Assembly: GCF_000372525.1 (NCBI RefSeq) | Contig: NZ_AQUR01000101.1 | Coordinates: forward strand, 124,001-188,000 | Origin: Cupriavidus neocaledonicus | Lineage (GTDB): Bacteria; Pseudomonadota; Gammaproteobacteria; Burkholderiales; Burkholderiaceae | DNA: 64,000 nucleotides | Direction: 5' to 3' | Shown here: positions 1 to 8,455 of the stretch, piece after piece | How positions within the stretch are numbered: position 1 is the first letter of the stretch | Layout of the letters: each line of letters opens with the position of its first letter | Notes under the pieces: generated by a model | Told to the model about the DNA's origin: nothing | Databases searched by the model: none | Seen by the model: the letters and a program-made list of their open reading frames with translations, nothing else | Position numbers and translations under genes: made by a program

Positions 1-518
1 AGCACCACGTTGTTGCGCTTGCGGTCCAGCTTGATGACCTTGAATTCCAGGGTCTTGCCTTCGTACGGGGTGGTGTCCTTGATCGGACGCACGTCAACCA
101 GCGAGCCCGGCAGGAACGCGCGGATGCCGTTGACCATCACCGTCAGGCCGCCCTTGACCTTGCCGGTCACGGTACCCGAGATGATTTCGCCGTCTTCCAG
201 GGCCTTCTCGAGGTTCAGCCACGAGGCCAGGCGCTTGGCCTTGTCGCGCGAGAGGATGGTGTCGCCATAGCCGTTCTCGAGTGCGTCGATGGCCACGGAG
301 ACGTAGTCGCCGGCCTGCACTTCGAGTTCGCCCTGGTCGTTCAGGAACTCCTCCACCGGCACGAATGCCTCGGACTTGAGGCCGGCATTGACGACCACGA
401 AGTTGTGGTCGATGCGCACGACTTCAGCGGAGATCACTTCGCCAGCCTTCATATTGGAGCGGGCGATCGATTCCTCGAACAGTGCGGCAAAGGATTCGTT
501 AGTTTGCAGGTCGGACAT
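1..518 (-). CDS. rpsA: 30S ribosomal protein S1, N-terminal part (runs off the left edge)
   Basis: Ribosomal protein S1 binds mRNA on the 30S subunit and helps initiation on structured or weak Shine-Dalgarno messages. About 172 codons are present, beginning [17 protein letters not shown] at 518. The first S1-type OB fold covers about residues 20-90 ([19 protein letters not shown]), and a second begins near residue 105 ([15 protein letters not shown]), as in full-length S1 of about 560 residues. It lies downstream of cmk on the same strand, the conserved proteobacterial order. The 165 bp gap to cmk has no clear strong promoter; a good candidate lies inside cmk (856-884). The rest of the gene is outside the window. 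Confidence 0.97.
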   Translation of the reverse strand, partial: MSDLQTNESFAALFEESIARSNMKAGEVISAEVVRIDHNFVVVNAGLKSEAFVPVEEFLNDQGELEVQAGDYVSVAIDALENGYGDTILSRDKAKRLASWLNLEKALEDGEIISGTVTGKVKGGLTVMVNGIRAFLPGSLVDVRPIKDTTPYEGKTLEFKVIKLDRKRNNVV

Positions 519-683
519 AAACGTAAGGTGAAATCCGCGATACGCTGGCCGGCGCGACGATCGCGCTCAGTCTGCCAGGGCAGCGGGGTCAGGTTTGACA
601 AAAGCCAGCCAGGGCACGGGCCCGGACCGACGCCATCGGGTACGGAAGGGGTGCGCCGCTTCTACGGATGCGCCCGCTGCATG

Positions 684-1352
684 TCATGCATCGGGCCGCA
701 CAGCGGCAAACCACTCCAGCACCTGCGCCACTGCCTGATCCACCGTCATGTCGGAGGTATCGAGCAGCTTTGCATCTTCGGCGGGACGCAGCGGTGCGGC
801 GGCACGGGTGCGATCCCGCGCGTCGCGCGCCTCGAGGTCACGCAAAAGGTCTTCGATATTAGCAGAAATTCCCTTATCAATCAATTGTTTATAGCGCCTG
901 CGCGCGCGCGCCTCGACACTCGCGGTCAGGAACACCTTGAGCTGGGCGTCCGGGAAGATCACGGTGCCCATGTCGCGGCCGTCCGCCACCAGCCCGGGCA
1001 GCTTGCGGAAGCTGCGCTGCAGCTGCGTCAGCGCGTCGCGCACCGGCTGGTGCACCGCGATGGCCGAGGCGCGGTTGCCGATCGCCTCGGCGCGGATCGC
1101 CAGGCTCACTTCCTCGCCCTGCAGCCACACGCGGTCGGGTCCGAACTTCACATCGAGGCGCGCAGCGATCCGCGCCAGGGTGTCCATGTCGGCCAGGTCA
1201 ACACCGGCGCGGTCGCTGGCCAGCGCTACCAGCCGGTACAGCGCGCCGCTGTCGAGCAGGTGGAAGCCCACCGCGTCGGCAACCTTGTGCGCAACCGTGC
1301 CCTTGCCGGAGGCGGTCGGCCCGTCAATGGTGATGACGTTGACGATAGTCAT
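684..1352 (-). CDS. cmk: Cytidylate kinase
   Basis: Phosphorylates CMP and dCMP with ATP in the cytoplasm, feeding nucleotide salvage and synthesis. The protein has 222 residues, the usual length. The P-loop GPTASGKGT is at residues 11-19 and the conserved substrate-site segment DGRDMGT is at 124-130, followed by the RRRYKQL lid region near 151-157. The ATG start at 1352 fits the family N-terminus. It sits between aroA and rpsA on the same strand, although the 360 bp towards aroA contains an opposite-strand gene, so cmk may have its own promoter. An AT-rich patch in the coding sequence looks like a promoter for rpsA. Confidence 0.97.
   Translation of the reverse strand: MTIVNVITIDGPTASGKGTVAHKVADAVGFHLLDSGALYRLVALASDRAGVDLADMDTLARIAARLDVKFGPDRVWLQGEEVSLAIRAEAIGNRASAIAVHQPVRDALTQLQRSFRKLPGLVADGRDMGTVIFPDAQLKVFLTASVEARARRRYKQLIDKGISANIEDLLRDLEARDARDRTRAAAPLRPAEDAKLLDTSDMTVDQAVAQVLEWFAAVRPDA
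856..884 (-). promoter_or_regulatory. Candidate rpsA promoter inside the cmk coding sequence
   Basis: On the minus strand TTGATT (884-879) is followed after 17 bases by TAATAT (861-856), which is preceded by TG plus one base (864-862), an extended -10. The stretch is strikingly AT-rich against the GC-rich cmk gene, and the codons it forces (TTG ATT GAT AAG GGA ATT TCT GCT AAT) are atypical for this genome. Promoters for rpsA inside the upstream kinase gene are known in E. coli; the assignment here is inference from sequence. Confidence 0.5.
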
Positions 1353-1386
1353 TGCTTATGGCACCCAGTGAAACGATTGATTGTTA

Positions 1387-1411
1387 ATTCTATTGAGAAT
1401 CATTATTATTT
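1387..1411 (+). promoter_or_regulatory. Fur-box-like operator
   Basis: The AT-rich segment AATTCTATTGAGAATCATTA (1387-1406), continuing as TTATT to 1411, matches the Fur consensus (GATAATGATAATCATTATC) well, especially GAGAATCATTATTAT. It lies 67 bp before the DUF2061 start at 1478 and 35 bp before cmk on the other strand, so it could control either. Binding is inferred from the motif only. Confidence 0.5.
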
Positions 1412-1477
1412 GATCCATGGCCCCGCGCCGCGGCAAGCGCGGCGCATCCCTCAGTATTGGTCGCGAGGCAATCTACC

Positions 1478-1723
1478 ATGGCAAAAACCCTGACGTTCGG
1501 CATCATGCACCTCGGCATCGCGTTCAGCGTGACCTATGCGCTGACCGGCAGCCTGGCCGTGAGCGGTGCGGTCACCTTTATCGAACCGGCCGTCAATACC
1601 GTGGCCCACTACTTCTTCGACAAGTACTGGGACAAGCGCCAGCACCGCCAGGCGCCGGCCAGCCGCGACAGCGCCGCAGCCCCGGCCGGCAACGTTGCCG
1701 AGGCCGGCCTGGTCAGCGCGTGA
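1478..1723 (+). CDS. Small DUF2061 membrane protein
   Basis: A predicted inner-membrane protein of 81 residues, starting [18 protein letters not shown]. The first 45 residues hold one or two hydrophobic segments, and the segment [20 protein letters not shown] is the conserved core of DUF2061. The tail is Ala/Pro-rich. Molecular function is unknown. A start 21 bases upstream (GTG at 1457) is possible, but the ATG fits family members better. The gene lies on the opposite strand inside the serC-to-rpsA cluster, and its last 11 bases overlap the 3' end of aroA. A Fur-box-like site lies upstream, suggesting iron-dependent expression. Confidence 0.8.
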   Translation: MAKTLTFGIMHLGIAFSVTYALTGSLAVSGAVTFIEPAVNTVAHYFFDKYWDKRQHRQAPASRDSAAAPAGNVAEAGLVSA

Positions 1724-3017
1724 CGCCGGCAAATACGCTGAAATAGTCCGGGAACGTCTTCGCCACGCAGCCCGGATCATTGATCCGCACCGGCAACGGG
1801 CCGAACGCCGCCAGCGAGAAACACATCGCCATGCGATGGTCATCATAGGTGCCAATGCCGTCGGCCGGGGTCTGCCACGGCTGCGGCGGCGTCACGCGCA
1901 GGTAGTCGGCGCCCTCCTCGACCACGGCACCCAGCTTGCGCAGTTCGGTCGCCATCGCCGCGATGCGGTCGGTTTCCTTGACGCGCCAACTGGCAATATT
2001 GGTCAGCGTGGTCGTGCCTTCGGCAAACAGCGCCGCCACCGCCAGCGTCATGGCGGCATCGGGAATATGGTTGCAGTCCAGCTCGATGCCGTGCAGGCGC
2101 CCGTCGTCGCGTTCCGTGCCGCGCACCTCGATCCAGTTGTCGCCCGCCATCACGTTGGCGCCCATGCGATTGAGCGCCTCGGCGAAACGGACATCCCCCT
2201 GGATGCTGGCCATGCCGACGCCTTCGACCCGCACCGGGCCGCCGCCGATCGCGCCGGCGGCCAGGAAGTACGAAGCCGATGACGCATCGCCCTCGACAAA
2301 GATCTCGCCCGGCGAACGGTAAGCCGCCCCCGCGGGCAGAATGAAACGCTCCCAGCCCTGCCGCTCGACCTCGATGCCGAAGCGCGCCAGCAGGTTCAGC
2401 GTGATCTCGATATACGGCTTGGAGATCAGCTCGCCCACCACTTCGATCTCGATGCGGCCGCTGGCAGTTTGCGCCAGCGGCAGGCTCATCAGCAGCGCGG
2501 TCAGGAACTGGCTCGAGACATCGCCGCGCACGCGGATCGGCGCGTCGATGCGCAGGCTGGCCGGCTGGATATGCAGCGGCGGGAAGCCTTCGTTGCCAAG
2601 GTAGTCGATCACCGCGCCCACCTGGCGCAGCCCATCGACAAGGTCGCCGATCGGCCGCTCATGCATGCGCGGCACGCCGGACAGCTTGTAGCTGCCGCCC
2701 TGCAGCGCCAGCGCGGCGGTCAGCGGACGGATCGCGGTGCCGGCATTGCCCATGAACAGCTCGGCCGACTTGTTGGGGAAATTGCCGCCGGCGCCGGTAA
2801 CGATGTAGTCGGCGCCTTCCTGCCGCCAGGCCACGCCCAGCGTGCGCAGCGCCTGCAGCATCACGCGCGTGTCGTCGGAGTCGAGCAGGTCGCGCACGCG
2901 GGTCTCGCCGTTGGCCAGCGCGGCCAGCAGCAGCACGCGGTTGGAGATGCTCTTCGAGCCCGGCAACCGGACGGTGCCGTGGGCGCGGGTCAGGGGGCCT
3001 AGCGTCAGGTGTTCCAT
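1713..3017 (-). CDS. aroA: 3-phosphoshikimate 1-carboxyvinyltransferase (EPSP synthase)
   Basis: Joins PEP to shikimate 3-phosphate to give EPSP, the sixth step of the shikimate pathway. The protein has 434 residues from [19 protein letters not shown] at residues 18-27 carries the substrate-binding lysine, and GNAGTAIRP at 90-98 is the PEP/glyphosate loop; the alanine after the NAGT core suggests a glyphosate-sensitive class I type enzyme. NHIPDAAMT and KETDRI occur in the second half. An upstream in-frame start would add 27 low-complexity residues and reach into the tyrA end, so 3017 is preferred. It follows tyrA by 49 bp in the same transcription direction and overlaps the convergent DUF2061 gene by 11 bp. 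Confidence 0.96.
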   Translation of the reverse strand: MEHLTLGPLTRAHGTVRLPGSKSISNRVLLLAALANGETRVRDLLDSDDTRVMLQALRTLGVAWRQEGADYIVTGAGGNFPNKSAELFMGNAGTAIRPLTAALALQGGSYKLSGVPRMHERPIGDLVDGLRQVGAVIDYLGNEGFPPLHIQPASLRIDAPIRVRGDVSSQFLTALLMSLPLAQTASGRIEIEVVGELISKPYIEITLNLLARFGIEVERQGWERFILPAGAAYRSPGEIFVEGDASSASYFLAAGAIGGGPVRVEGVGMASIQGDVRFAEALNRMGANVMAGDNWIEVRGTERDDGRLHGIELDCNHIPDAAMTLAVAALFAEGTTTLTNIASWRVKETDRIAAMATELRKLGAVVEEGADYLRVTPPQPWQTPADGIGTYDDHRMAMCFSLAAFGPLPVRINDPGCVAKTFPDYFSVFAGVTR

Positions 3018-3066
3018 GGATGTCGTGGGCGCCGGGGCGCCGCGTTCAGGCGATGGGCCAGGGCCA

Positions 3067-3966
3067 TCAGGGTTCGATATGGTTGTTGCCCGCGGCACGC
3101 TCGGCGCCCCAGGCCAGCCGGGTCTTGCTGGCGCGCGTGAAGATGCGCTCGAGCGCGTCGCCGTCGCCCTTTTCGATCAGCATCTTCAGGTGTGCCAGCA
3201 CCGACTGGTAAGTATTCAGCTCGCGCAGCAGCGCGTCGCGGTTGGCCACGCAGATGTCGCGCCACATCTCCGGCGACGAGGCCGCGATCCGCGTGAAGTC
3301 GCGGAAGCCGCCGCCGGCGAAATCCAGCTTCAGCGCCGCATCTTCGGCATTGGCCACCTGCGCCACCAGCGCGTACGACAGCACGTGCGGCAGATGGCTG
3401 ACCGCGGCAAACACCGCGTCGTGCTGGACCGCCGACATCACGTGGCAATGCGCGCCAGCGCTTTCCCACATGGCACGCACGGCGGCCACGTCGGCGCGCG
3501 CGTTTTCCTGCAGCGGACACAGCACGGTGTTCTTGCCGTCGTACAGGTCCGGCAGCGCGGCCGCGACGCCGTTGAGCTCGCGCCCGGCGATCGGATGGGC
3601 GGGCACGAACTGCGCGGCCTTGTCGCCCAGCGCGGTCTTGGCGGCAATGATCACGTCGGACTTGGTACTGCCGGCATCGGTGACGATGGTGCCCGGCTGC
3701 AGGTGCGGCTCCAGCGCATGCAGCAGCGCAAAATTCTGCGCCACCGGCGCGCACAGCACGATCACGCTGGCGCCGCGCGCGGCATCGGCCAGCGTCGCGG
3801 CCTCGTCGATCACGCCGAGGTCGAGCGCCTTCTGCAGCGAGGCGGCCGAGCGCCCGACCCCGACCACCGTGCCCACCACGCCGGCGCGCTTGAGCGCCAG
3901 CGCGAGCGAGCCGCCGATCAGGCCGACGCCGACAATGACAACACGGGAAAAATGCAATGCACTCAC
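3067..3966 (-). CDS. tyrA: Prephenate dehydrogenase
   Basis: Oxidatively decarboxylates prephenate (or arogenate) on the way to tyrosine. With a GTG start at 3966 the protein has 299 residues. The Rossmann motif [11 protein letters not shown] is near residues 13-23, HPIAGRE appears mid-protein, and the C-terminal half is helical as in the TyrA family. The start is uncertain: no ATG is available, and TTG at 3981 or GTG at 3972 would also work. It lies between hisC (87 bp upstream) and aroA (49 bp downstream), so co-transcription is likely. Confidence 0.93.
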   Translation of the reverse strand: MSALHFSRVVIVGVGLIGGSLALALKRAGVVGTVVGVGRSAASLQKALDLGVIDEAATLADAARGASVIVLCAPVAQNFALLHALEPHLQPGTIVTDAGSTKSDVIIAAKTALGDKAAQFVPAHPIAGRELNGVAAALPDLYDGKNTVLCPLQENARADVAAVRAMWESAGAHCHVMSAVQHDAVFAAVSHLPHVLSYALVAQVANAEDAALKLDFAGGGFRDFTRIAASSPEMWRDICVANRDALLRELNTYQSVLAHLKMLIEKGDGDALERIFTRASKTRLAWGAERAAGNNHIEP

Positions 3967-4053
3967 AATCACAAGCCGCAAGCGGCGGTAGTTCGGTTCA
4001 GACCGAGGTCAATCAAGGGGCGGCACGACCGGCGGCGCTTGCAGCGGCCAGCC

Positions 4054-5184
4054 TCAGGCCAGCGCCCGCTCCAGCGCCGCGATGAACGCCGCGTTCTCTT
4101 CCGGCAAGCCGATGGTCACGCGCAGCCAGCGCGGCAGGTTGTAGTTGCCCACCGGGCGCACGATCACGCCCTGCCGGAGCAACGCCAGGTTCACGCGCGC
4201 GCCGGCGCCGTCATCGTCGCCCACGCGCACCAGCACGAAGTTGCCGGACGACGGCACGTATTCCAGACCCATCCGCTCGAACGCCTGCGTCAGTTGCCGC
4301 TTGCCGTCGCGGTTGAGCTCGGCGCTGCGGCGCAGGAAGTCGGCATCGGCCAGCGCGGCGATGGCCGCGGCTTGCGCCACGCTGTTGACATTGAACGGCT
4401 GGCGGATGCGGTTCAGCAAGTCGGTCAGTTCGGGCTGCGCCACCGCGTAGCCGATGCGCAGGCCCGCCAGGCCATAGGCCTTGGAAAACGTGCGCGACAC
4501 CATCAGGTTGGGGTAGCGGCGCACCCAGGCAATCGCGTCGTATTGCTGGTCGGCGTCGAGGTACTCGTTGTAGGCCTCGTCCAGCACTACCACCACATGG
4601 CGCGGCACGCGCTGCAGGAAGGCCTCGATCTGCGCCGCCGGCAGGAAGGTGCCGGTCGGGTTGTTCGGGTTGGCGATAAAGACCAGGCGCGTATCCGGCG
4701 CAATCGCCGCGGCCATCGCGTCGAGGTCGTGGCCGTAGTCGCGCGCGGGCACTTCGATGGCGCGCGCGCCGATCTCCTGCGTGGCCAGCGCGTACACCGC
4801 GAACGAGAATTCGGCATAGACAATCGACTGGCCCGGTTCCACCAGCGCATGCGCGGCCAGTTCCAGGATGTCGTTGCTGCCGTTGCCCAGCGTCAGCCAG
4901 TCGGCGGGCACGCCGAAGCGCGCCGACAGCGCGCCCTTCAGCGCAAAGCCGTTGGCATCGGGATAGCGGCCCAGTTCGGCCACGGCCGCGGCCACCGCGG
5001 TGCGCGCCGATTCCGGCATGCCCAGCGGATTCTCGTTGGAGGCGAGCTTGACGATGCCGGCCTCGTCCAAACCGAACTCGCGCGCGACTTCGGCAATCGG
5101 CTTGCCCGCCACGTAGGGCGAAATCGCCCGCACATAATCCGGCCCGAAAGCCGTTGCGCCGCCCTGCCTGCCCTGCTCTGCCAT
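4054..5184 (-). CDS. hisC: Histidinol-phosphate aminotransferase
   Basis: A class I/II PLP aminotransferase that converts imidazole acetol phosphate to histidinol phosphate, and in such clusters probably also aromatic keto acids. It has 376 residues. NPNNPTG is at 172-178, DEAY at 202-205, and the Schiff-base lysine is K235 in SKAYGLAGLRIGY. It sits 28 bp after pheA and before tyrA, which suggests work on phenylpyruvate or hydroxyphenylpyruvate. Such copies are often called HisC2, and a second hisC may sit in the his operon elsewhere. Confidence 0.93.
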   Translation of the reverse strand: MAEQGRQGGATAFGPDYVRAISPYVAGKPIAEVAREFGLDEAGIVKLASNENPLGMPESARTAVAAAVAELGRYPDANGFALKGALSARFGVPADWLTLGNGSNDILELAAHALVEPGQSIVYAEFSFAVYALATQEIGARAIEVPARDYGHDLDAMAAAIAPDTRLVFIANPNNPTGTFLPAAQIEAFLQRVPRHVVVVLDEAYNEYLDADQQYDAIAWVRRYPNLMVSRTFSKAYGLAGLRIGYAVAQPELTDLLNRIRQPFNVNSVAQAAAIAALADADFLRRSAELNRDGKRQLTQAFERMGLEYVPSSGNFVLVRVGDDDGAGARVNLALLRQGVIVRPVGNYNLPRWLRVTIGLPEENAAFIAALERALA

Positions 5185-5212
5185 CTCGTCTCCTTGTGCT
5201 GTCCCGGCTGCC

Positions 5213-6376
5213 TTACTTGCTCGACGGATACGAGCCCAGCACCTTCAGGTAGGCGGCGTTGCGGCGCAGCTCTTCGATCGCGCGCGCCACCGCCGGCTCA
5301 TGCTGGTGCCCTTCCACGTCGACGTAGAAGTAGTATTCCCACGCGCCGCTGCGCGCCGGGCGCGACTCGAAGCGGCACATCGACACGCCGTTCGCGGCCA
5401 GCGGCGCCAGCAGCTGGTACACCGCGCCGGCCTTGTTGGGCACCGACAGGATCAGCGAAGTCTGGTCGCTGCCGGAAGGCTCGGTCTCATAGCGGCCGAT
5501 CACGGCAAAGCGCGTGCGGTTGTGCGGATCGTCCTGGATATGCGTGCGCACCAGGTGCAGGTGGTAGCGGTTGGCGGCGGACTCGCCGGCAATCGCGGCC
5601 ACGGTCGGGTCTTCGCTGGCCATGCGCGCCGCTTCGGCATTGCTCGACACCGCCTGGCGCTCGAGCTGCGGATAGTTGGCGGTCAGCCAGTGCTGGCACT
5701 GCGCCAGCGCCTGCGCATGCGCGCGCACCACCGTGACGCCCTTCATGTCGGGCGTCGACGCCATCAGGTTGTGGTGCACCTTGAGCGCGATCTCGCCGCT
5801 GATCTTCAGCGAGGTCTGCAGGAACAGGTCAAGCGTGCGCGACACCGCGCCTTCGGTGGAGTTTTCGACCGGCACCACGCCGTATTCGACCGTGCCCGCC
5901 TCGACCGCGCGGAACACCTCGTCGATGCTGGGGCAAGGCACGCCCGACACCTCGTGGCCAAAATGCGCGTACAGCGCCTGCTCCGAGAACGTGCCGGCCG
6001 GGCCCAGGAACGCCACCTCCAGCGGCTTCTCCAGCCCGCGGCAGGCGGACATCACCTCGCGCCAGATGGCCGCCACGCTTTCGCCCAGCAGCGGACCCGG
6101 GTTGGCCCCCTGCACCTTGCGGATGACCTGCAGCTCGCGCTCGGGCCGGAACACCGGCGCGCCGTACTTTTTCTTGACCTCACCCACCTCGAGCGCCAGC
6201 TTGGCGCGGCGGTTCAGCATCGCCAGCAGCTCGCGGTCCACGGTATCGATCTGCTCGCGCAGCGGGCCCAGTTCGACCGACAGCTTGCGCTCGGCATCAC
6301 TCAGGTGGCTGTCGCCGTTCTGCGGCGCATTGGGCGGCGTCTCCTCGCGCGCGGGGGTGCGGTCTTGGCTTGTCAT
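5213..6376 (-). CDS. pheA: Bifunctional chorismate mutase / prephenate dehydratase (P-protein)
   Basis: Converts chorismate to prephenate and then to phenylpyruvate in phenylalanine synthesis. From MTSQDRTPA the protein has 387 residues. An AroQ-type chorismate mutase helix (LREQIDTVDRELLAMLNRRA) lies near residues 38-60, the dehydratase domain starts at FLGPAGTFSEQA and includes PVENSTEGAV, and a C-terminal ACT domain carries the ESRP phenylalanine-binding motif. Feedback inhibition by phenylalanine is expected from the family. The upstream in-frame start at 6439 would add 21 unlikely residues. It is preceded by serC (103 bp) and followed by hisC (28 bp). Confidence 0.96.
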   Translation of the reverse strand: MTSQDRTPAREETPPNAPQNGDSHLSDAERKLSVELGPLREQIDTVDRELLAMLNRRAKLALEVGEVKKKYGAPVFRPERELQVIRKVQGANPGPLLGESVAAIWREVMSACRGLEKPLEVAFLGPAGTFSEQALYAHFGHEVSGVPCPSIDEVFRAVEAGTVEYGVVPVENSTEGAVSRTLDLFLQTSLKISGEIALKVHHNLMASTPDMKGVTVVRAHAQALAQCQHWLTANYPQLERQAVSSNAEAARMASEDPTVAAIAGESAANRYHLHLVRTHIQDDPHNRTRFAVIGRYETEPSGSDQTSLILSVPNKAGAVYQLLAPLAANGVSMCRFESRPARSGAWEYYFYVDVEGHQHEPAVARAIEELRRNAAYLKVLGSYPSSK

Positions 6377-6479
6377 GTTGTATCTATCCGGTGGGCCGCC
6401 GGGCGCGACGGCCAGAAAACTGCCCGCGCGGGCCGGCATGCCGAACCTGGCATGCGCGGCCCGCCAGCGGGAATGCGCG

Positions 6480-7637
6480 TCAGGCGGAGGTCCGCTCGAA
6501 CTCGCGCATGAATTCGATCAGCGCCATCACGCCTTCCAGCGGCATGGCGTTGTAGATGCTGGCGCGCATGCCGCCCACGGTCTTGTGCCCCTTCAGCTGC
6601 ACCAGGCCGTTGGCCCGGGCCTGCTGCAGGAAGGCCTCGTTGCGCGATTCGTCGCCCAGGAAGAACGGTACGTTCATGCGCGAGCGGCAGCTCGGGTGGA
6701 TCTCGTTGCGATAGAAATCGCTCTGGTCGAGGTAGTCGTACAGCGCCGACGCCTTGGCGATATTGCGCTGTTCGATCGCGGGCACGCCGCCCTGGCGCTT
6801 GAGCCACTGGAACACCAGGCCGGCGATATAGATCGCGTAGGTCGGCGGCGTGTTGTACATCGAGTTGTGCTCGGCCACCAGGCGCCAGTTGAATGCCGAC
6901 GGGCACAGCGGATGGGCATGGCCGAGCAGGTCCTCGCGCACGATCACGATGGTGACGCCGGCCGGGCCGATGTTCTTCTGCGCGCCGCCGTAGACCACCT
7001 GCACGCGCGACCAGTCGATGGGTCGCGAGAGGATATGGCTGGAAGCATCGGCCACGACGACGCGGTCGCCCTTGACCTGGCCAATGTCGGGAATGTCCTG
7101 GAACTCCACGCCGACGATGGTCTCGTTGGTGCACAGGTGGACGTAGCCGGCGTCGTCCGACAGCTTCCAGTCGGCCACGGCGGGAATGCGGTGGTATTTC
7201 TGTGCCTCGCTGCTGGCCGCGATATTGACCGCGCCGTAGCGGCGGGCCTCCTGCTCGGTCTTGACCGACCAGGTGCCGGTGACGACAAAGTCCGCCTTGG
7301 GCGCGTCGGCATGGCGCAGGCGCATCAGGTTCAGCGGCACGATGCCGTTTTCGCCGATGGCGCCGCCCTGCAGGAACAGCACGCGGTAGTTGGCGGGAAT
7401 ATGCAGCAGCTCGCGCAGGTCGGCGATGGCCTGGTTGTGGATGCCCTCGAACTCGCGGCTGCGGTGGCTCATCTCCATCACCGAGACCCCGGTCCCGCGC
7501 CAGGACAACATCTCCTCGGCGGCCTGTTGCAGCACTTCGGCAGGCAGCGCTGCCGGGCCCGGCGAGAAGTTGTAGACGCGTTCGGCCAATGCACGCTGCA
7601 TCATGCCGGCAAGAGCGGGATTCTGGGGATCGTTCAT
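6480..7637 (-). CDS. serC: Phosphoserine aminotransferase
   Basis: A PLP enzyme of serine synthesis (phosphohydroxypyruvate to phosphoserine) that also serves pyridoxal phosphate synthesis. It has 385 residues from MNDPQNPAL. The N-terminal signature [11 protein letters not shown], the MSHRSREF segment and the PLP lysine in [12 protein letters not shown] are all present. A longer start at 7694 lacks family support. It is the first gene of the aromatic cluster; 160 bp separate it from the DUF2059 gene upstream. Transcription through pheA-hisC-tyrA-aroA is likely. Confidence 0.96.
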   Translation of the reverse strand: MNDPQNPALAGMMQRALAERVYNFSPGPAALPAEVLQQAAEEMLSWRGTGVSVMEMSHRSREFEGIHNQAIADLRELLHIPANYRVLFLQGGAIGENGIVPLNLMRLRHADAPKADFVVTGTWSVKTEQEARRYGAVNIAASSEAQKYHRIPAVADWKLSDDAGYVHLCTNETIVGVEFQDIPDIGQVKGDRVVVADASSHILSRPIDWSRVQVVYGGAQKNIGPAGVTIVIVREDLLGHAHPLCPSAFNWRLVAEHNSMYNTPPTYAIYIAGLVFQWLKRQGGVPAIEQRNIAKASALYDYLDQSDFYRNEIHPSCRSRMNVPFFLGDESRNEAFLQQARANGLVQLKGHKTVGGMRASIYNAMPLEGVMALIEFMREFERTSA

Positions 7638-7713
7638 GAGACGGGGGATGGAAAAATGGCTGCCGGTGTTACCCAAGCAGCCATTATCCCTCAAACCCGC
7701 GCCCCGTTGGGCG

Positions 7714-7732
7714 CCCGGGGTTCAGCCCCGGG
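7714..7732 (-). terminator. GC-rich hairpin after the DUF2059 gene
   Basis: CCCGGGG (7714-7720) pairs with CCCCGGG (7726-7732) around a 5-base loop. There is no U-run on either side, so this is a possible RNA-end-stabilising or factor-dependent structure rather than a clear intrinsic terminator. Confidence 0.3.
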
Positions 7733-7797
7733 TTGCCGCGCCCGCCCGAACATGCTCGGACAAGCGGCGGGCGGATCCGTTGCGGCTCACGCCGGCA

Positions 7798-8361
7798 TCA
7801 CTTCGAAGCGGCGGTGATTTCCTTCTCGGCGGCGTCGCGCATCGACTTGCCGACCTGCGGACCGTACTTCTGCATCATCGAGCCCCAGATTTCCTGGGTC
7901 GCCTTGCCCTGGTTGGCCATGAACTTCTGGCCGGTCGGCGACTTCAGGAAGGTGGTCAGGTCCTTCAGTTCCTGCGTGGTGTAGTACTTGCCGAAGGCAT
8001 CGTAGTGCGCCTGGATGGCGTCCTTGCGGAAGCCGTCGGTGGTGAACGCCGTGCCGGCACCGTCCACGATGCGCTGGACCGCGCCGTTCTTCTTCAGCTT
8101 TTCAACCGCGGCCTGCTTCTGCTTGTCGCTCAGGGTCTTGTTTTCGACCAGCACCTGCTCGAGGACCAGCGGCGCTTCCTGCTTGGCGCCCTGCTGCCAG
8201 TTCTCTGCCTGGCCCTTCACAGCCTGGTCTGCCTGCATGACGGAAAGCAGTTCCTTGATGGCCGCCGTCTTTTCCGCGTCCTGTGCGTGGGCATGCTGCG
8301 CCATCATGAAGGTCGGGACAAAAGCAGCCAGAACAGCGATACGTCGATAGGTTTTGAGCAT
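7798..8361 (-). CDS. Exported DUF2059 protein
   Basis: A predicted periplasmic protein of 187 residues with a signal peptide: a basic start (MLKTYRR), a hydrophobic core and an AHAQ cleavage site near residues 24-27. The mature part is helical and charged, and matches DUF2059 (a segment resembling YTTQELKDLTTFLKSPTGQK near residues 140-160). Function unknown. It lies between gyrA and serC on the same strand, but 94 bp after gyrA and 160 bp before serC, so it is probably its own unit. A TTGTTGCAACAA palindrome lies upstream. Confidence 0.85.
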   Translation of the reverse strand: MLKTYRRIAVLAAFVPTFMMAQHAHAQDAEKTAAIKELLSVMQADQAVKGQAENWQQGAKQEAPLVLEQVLVENKTLSDKQKQAAVEKLKKNGAVQRIVDGAGTAFTTDGFRKDAIQAHYDAFGKYYTTQELKDLTTFLKSPTGQKFMANQGKATQEIWGSMMQKYGPQVGKSMRDAAEKEITAASK

Positions 8362-8430
8362 TGTGACTCCCTGGTAAATACGTCCGTTTTAGTCCGGACA
8401 GCCGCGAGGCGAGTTCCGGCTGGCGTCCTA

Positions 8431-8442
8431 TTGTTGCAACAA
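8431..8442. promoter_or_regulatory. 12-bp perfect palindrome TTGTTGCAACAA
   Basis: A perfect 12-base palindrome in the short gap between gyrA and the DUF2059 gene, 70 bp before the DUF2059 start. It could be an operator for that gene or part of the gyrA 3' end. No regulator is assigned. Confidence 0.3.
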
Positions 8443-8455
8443 CTTACGTTTTGTC

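Noticed and set aside
405-1493. A 362-codon plus-strand open frame opposite rpsA and cmk
   Set aside because: The opposite strand carries clear cytidylate kinase and S1 genes, so this is a shadow frame.
2842-5736. A long plus-strand open frame opposite tyrA and hisC
   Set aside because: Shadow of real genes on the other strand; composition is Arg/His/Gln rich and no family features are seen.
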